Source: Fibrobacterota bacterium (GTDB lineage: Bacteria; Fibrobacterota; Fibrobacteria; UBA11236). Taken from it: a stretch of 64,000 nt of DNA. Of this stretch, positions 8,481-16,887 are shown piece after piece. The stretch spans positions 62,001 through 126,000 of the forward strand of contig CANKII010000006.1 in assembly GCA_947482115.1 (NCBI GenBank), written 5' to 3'. Each line of letters starts with the position of its first letter. Within the stretch, counting starts at the first letter, position 1. A model generated the notes under the pieces. It saw nothing but the letters and a program-made list of their open reading frames with translations. It searched no databases and had not been told where the DNA came from. The translations under genes were made by a program, and so were the position numbers.

Positions 8481-9839
8481 ATGCGAAGTTTTTTTCTGGT
8501 GATCGTCATCGGGGTTTTAACCGCTCTGGCGCAAATCCCCACCAATGTTGCGCTGACTCCTGCATTTGGAACGAGCGGCACCAATCATTTCATCAATCCG
8601 GTTTGGTTCGGCGAAGTTCCGGGCAAGTCGGGAACATTCCTCGTTGTGGAACAGGGCGGCATCAGCACGAACACCGACAGCGCGCGCATTTATGTGCTGG
8701 TTCCCAATGGCAGCGGGGGATACACCAAGCAAAAATTCCTGAGCCTGAAGGTTCGTCAGGATATGCCGGAGATGGGTTTGCTCGGCATCGCTTTCCATCC
8801 CGGTTACGTCACGAACCGCAAGTATTACATCAACTATATCCCGCCCACACGCGGAAGTTTTGACTCCACCCTCATTGAAGAAAGAACCGCAGCCGCATCC
8901 TTGGTTGTGGATGCGGGAACCGCACCGCGCCGCATTCTCGGCATTCAACAACCCAAGGCCAATCACAATGGCGGCACCCTGGCCTTCGGCAAGGATGGAT
9001 TTCTGTACATCGGCATGGGTGATGGAGGCGAGGATGGTTCCGGCATCCAGACACTATTGGGTTCCATGCTCCGAATCGATGTGGATCATCCCGCCAATGG
9101 TTTGGGATATTCAATTCCTTCGGACAATCCGCTGGTAAGCAATACCACGGCCGGAGTGAGAAAAGAAATTTGGGCTTATGGTCTTCGCAATCCGTGGAAA
9201 TGGAGTTTCGATCCGCTCAACGGGGATTTGTGGGTGGGCGACGTGGGTGAAAGCACCGCCGAGGAAGTGGACAAGGTGGCCAAGGGAAACAACATGGGTT
9301 GGACTACCATGGAAGGCAGCGGATGTTTCAGTTACAGCACGGTCAAACCCGTCTGCAACAAAACTAGCCTCACGCTTCCCGTCATGGACTTTACGCGCAC
9401 TCAAGCGCAAAGCATTATCGGCGGTTATGTCTTTCGCGGGAATCCGTCTTCGGTATTTTACGGCGCCTACATCTTCGGAGACTGGGCGCTTCACAAAGTG
9501 TACGCGCTTAAATTAAGCGGCAGTATCTGGCAGTTGACACAAATCGCTTCCAGCTCGGTGGAGATTTCCTCTTTCGGAACGGACTCCAAAGGCAACATAT
9601 ATGTGGTGGGTCACAATACGGGAATTATTTATTTGCTCGATCATACCGCACTCGTTCCCGTTCCCATCGAACTTCGTCAAAAAAAACCGGGTACCGGATT
9701 GCATTCGCCCCGGTTGATTCCCGTCATGGGCGGAAACGAAGGGGAATATTTTTTGTCCAATGTCCCGGACATGAACCTTTTCTCCCTGAACGGAGATAAG
9801 GTTCACCCCCAAAGCGCCGGTATTTATATCGCCCGTTGA
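8481..9839 (+). CDS. Secreted PQQ-type glucose/sorbosone dehydrogenase-like protein, copy 2
   Basis: A 452-residue tandem paralog of the gene before it, 33 bp downstream. ATG 8481 gives the signal peptide MRSFFLVIVIGVLTALA; a TTG at 8460 is less likely. It shares the propeller landmarks NHNGGTLAFG, LYIGMGDGGEDG, EIWAYGLRNPWKWSFD and LWVGDVGESTAEEVD. The candidate cofactor-site motif is NHNGG here against HHHSGG in copy 1, so one histidine position differs between copies. The protein ends with NLFSLNGDKV and SAGIYIAR, again a short sorting-like tail. Location is probably periplasmic or outer surface. A role in oxidising sugars of the matrix is an inference from family and context. Confidence 0.82.
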   Translation: MRSFFLVIVIGVLTALAQIPTNVALTPAFGTSGTNHFINPVWFGEVPGKSGTFLVVEQGGISTNTDSARIYVLVPNGSGGYTKQKFLSLKVRQDMPEMGLLGIAFHPGYVTNRKYYINYIPPTRGSFDSTLIEERTAAASLVVDAGTAPRRILGIQQPKANHNGGTLAFGKDGFLYIGMGDGGEDGSGIQTLLGSMLRIDVDHPANGLGYSIPSDNPLVSNTTAGVRKEIWAYGLRNPWKWSFDPLNGDLWVGDVGESTAEEVDKVAKGNNMGWTTMEGSGCFSYSTVKPVCNKTSLTLPVMDFTRTQAQSIIGGYVFRGNPSSVFYGAYIFGDWALHKVYALKLSGSIWQLTQIASSSVEISSFGTDSKGNIYVVGHNTGIIYLLDHTALVPVPIELRQKKPGTGLHSPRLIPVMGGNEGEYFLSNVPDMNLFSLNGDKVHPQSAGIYIAR

Positions 9840-9962
9840 TCTTTCGGATTGAACATCCCTGTTCTTTATTTTTTGAGAACTAAATGCTGTTTATTTTACG
9901 ATTATTTCCAAACCATTTCAAAGAGCTGCGTCACGTCCCTATTTCTTTCCATGGTAACGTCT

Positions 9963-10068
9963 TATGATATAGTGCGGAATCTCCGCTCATAAAGACGAAT
10001 AAAACACAAGAGTGTTTTAACCTACCAACCGACATGGAAGCCTGGATTTAAACGGTGTTGAAAACCGT
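9963..10068 (+). promoter_or_regulatory. Leader region with candidate -10 box and small hairpins
   Basis: The 261-bp gap before the first glycosidase-like gene is AT-rich. TATGATAT at about 9963-9970 could be a -10 box, though no convincing -35 is present. Downstream are three small hairpins: GCGGA/TCCGC at 9974-9986, an 8-bp arm pair TAAAACAC/GTGTTTTA at 10000-10019, and ACGGT/ACCGT at 10052-10068. This suggests that the glycosidase/acyltransferase block has its own promoter and a structured leader. No known riboswitch class is recognised. Confidence 0.3.
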
Positions 10069-10100
10069 GCGGTCCGTCCATTGTTCAAAACGAGAGAACC

Positions 10101-11645
10101 ATGAAAAATTTCCTCAAAATACGCTGCTTTCTCACTCTCGTGGCAACTGTCGCTTTCATGTCCATTCCCGTTAACGCATCCCAGGCTGCAGTGGATTATC
10201 TGGCAGTCGTTCCTCATTCCTCCCATATCAGCATGATGGCCACCGATTTCCGATCCAATCAAACCGCCGCGGAATACGACTGGAATGCGGCGCATTATGA
10301 TCAGGTGATGGCGGGGAAGATCGGGGAATACCGCAAGCGCAATGCCGCCATCAAGTTTTATGTCTATGCGCTGAATCTCACGGTTCTTCAGGAAACCACA
10401 GCCGACCCCGCAGATTCAACCATGGTGTATTACAAGGACATGCAAAAATGGTATGCAGCCCATACGACGTATAAAATCGAGGACGCCTTTTTGCACGATG
10501 GGGTCGTCTGTCCGACCGCACAAACCAAGACTGCCGCCTGCCGTATTCAGGTTTCCTGGAACGTGCATGTGCGCTGGGTGATCAACCCCGGTGATGCAGG
10601 ATTGCGTCTTTACAATGCCGATCGTCTCAAGCGCATCACCACAAACGTGGGGGGATCAAGCTACAATGCGGACGGTGTTTTTTTCGACGAGCACGACTCC
10701 GGAGAATTCTCCCACTGGAAAACCTTTTCCATCCGTGAATATCCGGTGTGGACCCAGTATGAAAACGACATGGTCGATTTGCTGGCCTCCGAACGCAAGG
10801 CCTTGGGGAAAGTTATCCAGCTCAACACGGCGGAATACATCAGCGCGGTGGATCAACGCATGATCCTTGCCGCCGGCGCTGCGCACATGGAGCTGGCGAA
10901 CAATCCCTTGAATGATCAAATGGAAGCCCGCTGGAGTTTCATCGACACCGTTCTTCAGAAGGGCGCTTTAGTGGAAATGGTCAATGCCTACACATGGGCT
11001 GATGCGACCGCCATCGCCACGCTTTCTTCCGGTAACCAAAGCACGCCCCAGTTGCGCTTCAAAACCACCGAGTTGTGCAGTTATTACATGGTGGTTCCCG
11101 CCTCCGCAACCAAACTCACCTTGTACATGGCCAACGACGGATGGTCCACTCCCTTTTCCCAGCAATGGTTGAAGTCGGTGGAAGTGGATATCGGTCATCC
11201 CGTGACAGCGCGGTCCATGGTCTTTCAGGGCAAGGATCCCAAAGGCCGTGCGGCGCGCATCTGGTCCCGGGAATTCGACAAAGCCGTGGTTTATATGCGC
11301 CCCAAGGTCGGTTGGGATTACAACGACTACAGCGACAGCACCAAAATCACGGTTGCCCTTCCCTCGGGTCAAAAGTGGTATCCCGTTTTGTCGGACGGCA
11401 CTCAAGGTTCGGCCGTAACTTCGGTGACGCTGCGTAATTCCGAGGGAATGATTTTGATCAAGGGCGGTGCGACTCAATCCGCCACGGGCATTGATTTCAG
11501 CAAGGAATTTTCCAGCCGCAAAGGAAGGGTCATCACTTTAAGCGGCGACGAACCCTTGGTGATGGATACCCGGACATTGGATGGTAGGTTTTCCCGAGCG
11601 ATGCGCGAGGAGTCCATAACGATTCCCGATGTCCAAGTCCGCTGA
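10101..11645 (+). CDS. Secreted TIM-barrel glycosidase-like protein, paralog 1
   Basis: A 514-residue exported protein (signal peptide ~1-29, cleavage near VNASQA). ATG 10101 follows GAGAACC. Strand-like segments spaced as in an alpha/beta barrel are visible: ISMMATDF, IKFYVYALN, ADGVFFDEHDSG, VIQLNTAEY, HMELANNP, LVEMVNAYTW and CSYYMVV. A C-terminal beta domain (IWSREFDKAVVYMRP to EGMILIKG) resembles those of alpha-glycosidase-like proteins. The acidic residues in FFDEHDSG at a strand end are the best catalytic candidates. Two cysteines (VCP...ACRIQ, ~13 apart) are conserved in all three paralogs. It resembles 'putative glycoside hydrolase' families of unknown specificity. A ~55-residue C-terminal extension is absent from the other two. 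It may trim or cleave the exopolysaccharide made here. Confidence 0.75.
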   Translation: MKNFLKIRCFLTLVATVAFMSIPVNASQAAVDYLAVVPHSSHISMMATDFRSNQTAAEYDWNAAHYDQVMAGKIGEYRKRNAAIKFYVYALNLTVLQETTADPADSTMVYYKDMQKWYAAHTTYKIEDAFLHDGVVCPTAQTKTAACRIQVSWNVHVRWVINPGDAGLRLYNADRLKRITTNVGGSSYNADGVFFDEHDSGEFSHWKTFSIREYPVWTQYENDMVDLLASERKALGKVIQLNTAEYISAVDQRMILAAGAAHMELANNPLNDQMEARWSFIDTVLQKGALVEMVNAYTWADATAIATLSSGNQSTPQLRFKTTELCSYYMVVPASATKLTLYMANDGWSTPFSQQWLKSVEVDIGHPVTARSMVFQGKDPKGRAARIWSREFDKAVVYMRPKVGWDYNDYSDSTKITVALPSGQKWYPVLSDGTQGSAVTSVTLRNSEGMILIKGGATQSATGIDFSKEFSSRKGRVITLSGDEPLVMDTRTLDGRFSRAMREESITIPDVQVR

Positions 11646-11678
11646 ATTGCCTACACTTTACCTCGAAAGAGGTGGGCT

Positions 11679-12809
11679 TTGTCGCGGATCCCAAGAATAC
11701 ACGAGTTTGAAACCTTGCGCGGATTGCTGGCGCTGTGGGTGGTGGTTTATCACATCTCCACTTTTGCGGGCATTTTTCCCGACAAGTGGCCGCTTCCATT
11801 CGGTCTGTTGGGACACGGTGATTATGCCGTGCACATTTTCATCATCCTGAGCGGCTTCGTCATTTTTGCCCTGCTGGACGGGGAATCCGAATCCTACCGG
11901 CAATTCATGATTCGCAGGGCATTTCGGCTCTTTCCCGTTTACTGGCTTTGTTTGATCGTCGCCGTTCCCCTTGTTTCCTTCAACATCGCGACGATTCAGG
12001 CCTTGCATTGGTGGCATCCCAATTCGCCCGCACGCATCCAAATCTTTTCGGATTCCCTTCAATATTTCTGGGCGCATTTGATCGCCCATGTGACTCTATT
12101 GCACGGAATCATCCCCACGCGCTATCTGCCTTCAACGCAGTTTGCATTTGTGGGCCAGGCGTGGAGCATCAGTCTGGAATGGCAGTTTTATTTGATTGCA
12201 CCCCTGTGCTTCCTGTGGATTTCCCGGAAAAAATTCCTGCAACTCGGTCTTTTTGCCATCGCCCTTTTTCTGTTGCGACATTTTTTTGAATGGGGAGTCG
12301 GAGCTTTGCCGCGAAGCGCGCATTTGTTTTTGGTCGGCGCTCTGGCGTATTATGGATATCGCTTTGTGAGGGATCACAAGGATATTTTGCAACCGGCGGG
12401 TCCCGTCGTTGCCTCGCTTCCGCTGGTGTTCGCGGTCTTTTTCGCGCCGACCATTCCCCGGATTCTTTTCTGCCTCGTGTATTCCATGGTTCTGGGCCGT
12501 GAATTGATGCCGGATCAAACCCTTTTGAAATGGGCGTCGAAACCTTTCCAGTGGAAACCCTTTCTGTATCTGGGCAGAATATCCTATTGCATTTACATGA
12601 CACACATCCTCGTCCTGTATGTTTGCGCGCATTTTCTCACTCCGTTTTTTAACGATCAACATGTTTTTTTCGCAGTCCTGTTTGCCGTCGTATTGACTTG
12701 TACTCTTCTGGTTTCGGCACTGGTTTCCCGTTATATCGAGTATCCCGGCATGGCATTGGGAAAGCGTCTTGCAAACCACCGGAAACCGGATTCATCGTTG
12801 CCGGCATGA
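11679..12809 (+). CDS. Membrane O-acyltransferase (acyltransferase family 3), copy 1
   Basis: A 376-residue multi-spanning protein with ~10 hydrophobic segments. The start is TTG 11679: AAGAGGTGG sits 4-8 bp upstream and no ATG is suitably placed. Family landmarks are FETLRGLLALWVVVYH (with the N-terminal histidine considered catalytic), the RRAFRLFPVYW loop, and SISLEWQFYLIAPL. Enzymes of this OafA/ExoZ type transfer acetyl or succinyl groups from the cytoplasm onto sugars of lipid-linked glycans or exported polysaccharides. It lies 33 bp after the first glycosidase-like gene and 19 bp before a paralog, so the polymer may be acylated at two positions or by two acyl groups. Confidence 0.88.
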   Translation: MSRIPRIHEFETLRGLLALWVVVYHISTFAGIFPDKWPLPFGLLGHGDYAVHIFIILSGFVIFALLDGESESYRQFMIRRAFRLFPVYWLCLIVAVPLVSFNIATIQALHWWHPNSPARIQIFSDSLQYFWAHLIAHVTLLHGIIPTRYLPSTQFAFVGQAWSISLEWQFYLIAPLCFLWISRKKFLQLGLFAIALFLLRHFFEWGVGALPRSAHLFLVGALAYYGYRFVRDHKDILQPAGPVVASLPLVFAVFFAPTIPRILFCLVYSMVLGRELMPDQTLLKWASKPFQWKPFLYLGRISYCIYMTHILVLYVCAHFLTPFFNDQHVFFAVLFAVVLTCTLLVSALVSRYIEYPGMALGKRLANHRKPDSSLPA

Positions 12810-12828
12810 CCTTGTGAAAGAAGCCGGT

Positions 12829-13929
12829 TTGTCCCGAATGCCGAGGGTGCATCTGTTTGAATCCCTGCGCGGCCTGCTGGCGGTGTGGGTGATTGTGCAT
12901 CACGCTGTTTTAACATCGGGATTGGATTCGGATCGCTGGCCTTTTCCGTTGAGTCTGTTCGGGCAGGGTGGCTATGCGGTGGATGTATTCATCATCCTCA
13001 GCGGCTTCGTCATTTTTTTTCTGCTGGACAATGAAACGGAAACCTATGGAAGATTCATCACGCGGCGCGTCTTCCGCTTGTATCCCGTGTATTTGACAAG
13101 CCTGCTGGTTTCCGCTCCGCTGATTCCATTTTACCTCTCGACCTTGAAAGCCCTGCCGTGGTGGCACCCTCACACCTCCCTGCGTATTCAACATTTTAGT
13201 GACACCCTTCAATATTACTGGGCGCATTTTTTTTCCCATGTTCTGATGCTGCACGGACTCGTGCCGGATCGGCTGCTTCCTTCCAGTGATTATGCGTTCG
13301 TGGGTCCGTCATGGAGCATCAGTCTGGAATGGCAGTTTTATCTGGTCGCGCCGTTGTTTTATCTGTGCATCTCCGGAAAAAAAATCGGACGGCTTGCGCT
13401 GTTGATAGCCCTCTTGTTTTTATTGCGAGGGTTCTATCCGGGTGGGCCTGGATTTTTGCCCTTGAAAGCCGAATTCTTTTTCACCGGCATCGCGGCTTAT
13501 TACGGATACCGTTTCGTGGTCCGGCACAGGGAAGTTTTGGAATCATCCGCGCTGCTGGTGGCCGCATTACCGTTTCTGTTCACCTTGTTTTGGATTTCAT
13601 CGGTTCCCATGGTGTTGTTTTCAGCGGTGTATTCGATAGTTCTCGCCACGGTTCTGATGCCCGGCAGCCGCGTGGTGAAAGCGACGTTATGGTTGTTTGA
13701 ACGGAAATCACTGCTTTATGCCGGAAGGATTTCCTATTGTCTTTACATGACACACATGGTGATTCTGCTTGCATGGGCGCATTTTTTGATCCCGTTTTTT
13801 AAAAATCAAGCCGCGTTCTTTGTCACATTGCTCGGAGCCGTTTTGATATCCACCTTTTTGGTGTCGACGCTGGTTTCCCGTTACATCGAGTATCCCGGCA
13901 TAGCATGGGGAAAGCGTCTTACAAAATGA
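12829..13929 (+). CDS. Membrane O-acyltransferase (acyltransferase family 3), copy 2
   Basis: A 366-residue paralog of the preceding acyltransferase. TTG 12829 is chosen by alignment with copy 1, since MSRMPRVHLFESLRG matches MSRIPRIHEFETLRG; ATG 12838 is an alternative. It keeps FESLRGLLAVWVIVHH, RRVFRLYPVY and SISLEWQFYLVAPLF. The 3' ends of the two copies are close at the DNA level around YIEYPG and GKRL, suggesting recent exchange. Its stop overlaps the ATG of the next gene (ATGA at 13926-13929), so it is translationally coupled to glycosidase-like paralog 2. Acyl donor and acceptor are unknown. Confidence 0.87.
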   Translation: MSRMPRVHLFESLRGLLAVWVIVHHAVLTSGLDSDRWPFPLSLFGQGGYAVDVFIILSGFVIFFLLDNETETYGRFITRRVFRLYPVYLTSLLVSAPLIPFYLSTLKALPWWHPHTSLRIQHFSDTLQYYWAHFFSHVLMLHGLVPDRLLPSSDYAFVGPSWSISLEWQFYLVAPLFYLCISGKKIGRLALLIALLFLLRGFYPGGPGFLPLKAEFFFTGIAAYYGYRFVVRHREVLESSALLVAALPFLFTLFWISSVPMVLFSAVYSIVLATVLMPGSRVVKATLWLFERKSLLYAGRISYCLYMTHMVILLAWAHFLIPFFKNQAAFFVTLLGAVLISTFLVSTLVSRYIEYPGIAWGKRLTK

Positions 13930-15296
13930 AGGCGACGATCTTTGTCCTGCTGACGGGTTTTGTGGGATGGGCGGCCAAGACACCCTTAAAGCCTCCCATG
14001 GATTACGTTGCCACGGTTCCCCACGCCTCGCACATCAGCATGATGGCGACGGATTTCCGCTACGATCAACCGCCTGAGGAATACGATTGGACGGCGAAGC
14101 ATTATGATCGGATCATGAGCGGGAAGATTGCGGAATATCGCCGCCGCAATCCGGCCATCAAGTTTTATGTGTACGCGGAAAACCTGATCGTGATTCAGGA
14201 AACGCACCGCGATCCCCCCGAGATTTTTACGGCCTATTACAACGACATGAAGCATTGGTATGAATCCCATCCGGCGTACAAAATCGAGGATGCGTTTCTT
14301 CACAACGCGGCAGTTTGTCCCGCGAAAAAACCCAAAATACGTGCCTGCCGCATTCAGACCACCTGGGCCGAGCATCTTCGCTGGGTGATGAATCCCGGCG
14401 ATGCGGGATTGCGCGCTTACAACGCCGATCGGTTGCACCGCATTGTCACCAATCTGAATCAAACGGGCTACGATGCCGATGGAATTTTTTTCGACGAACA
14501 TGACTCCGGCGTCTTTTCCCACTGGAAAACCTTTTCCATTCGCGAGTATCCGGTCTGGGGCCGTTATGAAGACGATGTCATCGGTCTGCTTACCTTCGAA
14601 CGCCGTGCGCTCGGAAAGTTGATTCAACTCAACACTGCCGAATACATCTCCTCCATGGATCAGCGCATGACGCTTGCCGCAGGGAGCACCCACATGGAGC
14701 TTGCCAACAATCCGTTGAATGACTGGCTGGAGGATCGCTGGCGTTTCATCGACACACTTCTTCAAAAAGGAGCTTATGTCGAGTTTGTCAACGCTTACAC
14801 GTGGAAGGACGCAGCCGTCATACCCGGACTTTCACGGGGAAACCAGCCGTCCCCTCTGCTGCGATTTAAGATGTCGGAGCTGTGCAGTTATTACATGGTG
14901 GTTCCCGCCGTCGCTGCCAACCTGAGCTTGTTCATGGGCAATGACGGATGGAGTGTCCCCATGCCACAGCAATGGATGAAAGCGATTGAAGTGGATGTCG
15001 GCCATCCGTTGGGGCCGCGGACTCTGGCATATCAGGGAAAGACTTCCGGTGGAAAACCGGTGCGCATCTGGCGCCGGGAATTCGGAAAGGCGCTGGTGTT
15101 TATGCGCTCCAAGGTGAGCTGGGACTACAATGACTATGGGGATGGATCGGGGGTTGCGCTCAACCTTCCGTCCGGTGAAAAATGGCACCCCCTTCTTGGA
15201 GATGGTACCTTAGGGCCACCCGCAACTTCAGTGATATTGCGTAATCCCGAGGGAATGATTTTTATCAAAGGCTCCGCGTTGCCGCGAAACCATTAG
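13926..15296 (+). CDS. Secreted TIM-barrel glycosidase-like protein, paralog 2
   Basis: A 456-residue paralog of the 10101-11645 product. ATG 13926 overlaps the previous stop as ATGA and gives a short signal peptide, MKATIFVLLTGFVGWAA. All barrel landmarks are kept: HISMMATDFR, IKFYVYAEN, ADGIFFDEHDSG, LIQLNTAEY, HMELANNP, YVEFVNAYTW and CSYYMVVP, as is the cysteine pair VCP...ACRIQ. It ends at GSALPRNH, without the C-terminal extension of paralog 1. With an intact FFDEHDSG it is expected to be as active as paralog 1. The substrate is likely the glycan of this locus, an inference from position only. Confidence 0.75.
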   Translation: MKATIFVLLTGFVGWAAKTPLKPPMDYVATVPHASHISMMATDFRYDQPPEEYDWTAKHYDRIMSGKIAEYRRRNPAIKFYVYAENLIVIQETHRDPPEIFTAYYNDMKHWYESHPAYKIEDAFLHNAAVCPAKKPKIRACRIQTTWAEHLRWVMNPGDAGLRAYNADRLHRIVTNLNQTGYDADGIFFDEHDSGVFSHWKTFSIREYPVWGRYEDDVIGLLTFERRALGKLIQLNTAEYISSMDQRMTLAAGSTHMELANNPLNDWLEDRWRFIDTLLQKGAYVEFVNAYTWKDAAVIPGLSRGNQPSPLLRFKMSELCSYYMVVPAVAANLSLFMGNDGWSVPMPQQWMKAIEVDVGHPLGPRTLAYQGKTSGGKPVRIWRREFGKALVFMRSKVSWDYNDYGDGSGVALNLPSGEKWHPLLGDGTLGPPATSVILRNPEGMIFIKGSALPRNH

Positions 15297-15309
15297 TTTT
15301 AGAGGTGTC

Positions 15310-16671
15310 ATGAAAACGATTTTGATCCTTTTGGGTGTCTGCTCCAGAGTTCTGGCGGTTCAAGCGCCCGTGGATTACAAACCCACCGTTCCCCATTCCT
15401 CCCACATCACCATGATGTTGTCGGATTACCGCTACCATCAAATCCCCACCGAATACACGTGGACCACGAATCATTACGATCATGTGATGAGCGGCGACAT
15501 CCAGCAATACCGCAAACGCGCGCCCTCGATGAAGTATTACTCCTATGCCTTGAACCTGACGATCATTCGCGAAACCCCCGGGGACAAGCCGGATCTCGCC
15601 ATGACCTATTATCGCGACATGCAAAAGTGGTATGCGGCAAATACCAAGTACCAGCTGGAAGACGCTTTCTTGCACGATGCCTCCATCTGCCCGGGTTCCC
15701 GTCCCAAGACGGAAACCTGCCGGGTGCAAACATCGTGGGGTCAGCACACGCATTGGGTGGTTCATCCCGGAGACCCGGGGTTGCGGGCCTATGATGCGGA
15801 TAGAATCCAGCGCATCACAACCAAGGTTGGGGGGACGGCCCACTCCGCCGATGGAATTTTTTTCGATCAGCACAGTTCCGGGGATTTCAATTACTGGAAG
15901 ACCTTTTCCATTCGTGAATACCCTGTCTGGAGCCGCTATGAGAATGATGTGGTCGATTTGCTTGTGTTTGAGCGCAAGTCTCTGGGAAAAATCATTCTGA
16001 TCAACACCTCGGAGCTCATCGGACCCATGGAGCAGCGCATGGTTCTGGCTGCGGGCGGTGCGCACATGGAATTGCTGAACAATCCGTTCAGCAACGAAAT
16101 GCGGGAGCGCTGGTCTTTCATCGATGTTCTTCTCAAACAGGGTGCATTCGTGGAAATGGTCAATGCTTATACGTGGAACGGGATTTCCAGAAAACCCGGC
16201 TTCACCCCTGGTAGCCAGATGACCCGCCCCATGCGTTTAAAAATGGGCGAGTTGTGCAGCTATTACATGGTGGTTCCCATACCCGCCACCAATCTGGCCG
16301 TGGATATGGTCAATGACGGCTGGAATGACAATTATTCCTGGCAATGGCTCCGGGCGATTGAAGCGGATGTGGGGACTCCCACCGGTCCGCGCGCCATTGC
16401 GTATCAGGGATTGGATTCACTCGGAAAGCAAATTCTGATTTGGCGGCGTGAATTCGACAAGGCTGTGGTTTTCATGCATTACCAAAAACCGTGGGATTAT
16501 GAAAATTACGGGGATAGCACGGCTTTTTCGCTTCCTTTGCCCTCTGGTGAGACTTGGTATCCCTTGAAAGGGGATGGTACCTTGGCCGATCCTGTCACTT
16601 CGGTGAACATCCGCAATGTGGAAGGGGTCATCCTGTTCAAAGGCAGCGCCCTCCCTCCCAGCCCCCAATAG
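15310..16671 (+). CDS. Secreted TIM-barrel glycosidase-like protein, paralog 3 (altered acidic motif)
   Basis: A 453-residue third paralog, 13 bp after paralog 2, with AGAGGTG before ATG 15310 and signal peptide MKTILILLGVCSRVLAVQA. It keeps the fold landmarks (HITMMLSDYR, MKYYSYALN, HMELLNNP, FVEMVNAYTW, CSYYMVVP) and the cysteine pair (ICP...TCRVQ). The acidic motif FFDEHDSG has become FFDQHSSG: two of the three acids of the motif are replaced, leaving only the first Asp. This is where a catalytic acid is expected, so paralog 3 may be inactive, bind without cleaving, or use another chemistry. It closes the glycosidase/acyltransferase block; the following 216 bp are AT-rich. Confidence 0.73.
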   Translation: MKTILILLGVCSRVLAVQAPVDYKPTVPHSSHITMMLSDYRYHQIPTEYTWTTNHYDHVMSGDIQQYRKRAPSMKYYSYALNLTIIRETPGDKPDLAMTYYRDMQKWYAANTKYQLEDAFLHDASICPGSRPKTETCRVQTSWGQHTHWVVHPGDPGLRAYDADRIQRITTKVGGTAHSADGIFFDQHSSGDFNYWKTFSIREYPVWSRYENDVVDLLVFERKSLGKIILINTSELIGPMEQRMVLAAGGAHMELLNNPFSNEMRERWSFIDVLLKQGAFVEMVNAYTWNGISRKPGFTPGSQMTRPMRLKMGELCSYYMVVPIPATNLAVDMVNDGWNDNYSWQWLRAIEADVGTPTGPRAIAYQGLDSLGKQILIWRREFDKAVVFMHYQKPWDYENYGDSTAFSLPLPSGETWYPLKGDGTLADPVTSVNIRNVEGVILFKGSALPPSPQ

Positions 16672-16777
16672 CCCAACAGGGTAGTTCGATCCAGAAACGA
16701 ACAAGTAATACTTGTCAAATAAATATAAATCAATGTTTAAAAAGAAATTTTTTGTGGGTTTTTTAATTATCAAATTT

Positions 16778-16806
16778 AATATTTGAAACGAAAAATCATT
16801 TATAAT
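16778..16806 (+). promoter_or_regulatory. Candidate promoter for the Wzc-like kinase operon
   Basis: The 216-bp gap 16672-16887 is much more AT-rich than its surroundings. TATAAT at 16801-16806 is a perfect -10 hexamer; the -35 is poor (AT-only sequence at a 17-bp spacing, or TTTGAA at a 12-bp spacing). The preceding run of A and T tracts may act as an UP-like element. This suggests a separate promoter for the export genes. Confidence 0.35.
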
Positions 16807-16887
16807 CCATCTCTTTGATTGACAGGGAGTTATGGGGTCGGTATCCTTTCATATTCATCGCAATCTCATTGTCATCGCGGAAGTAAA

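Noticed and set aside
15265-16065. Open frame of 266 codons on the minus strand
   Set aside because: Mirror of glycosidase-like paralog 3; similar mirrors occur opposite paralogs 1 and 2, which is expected of conserved codon use.
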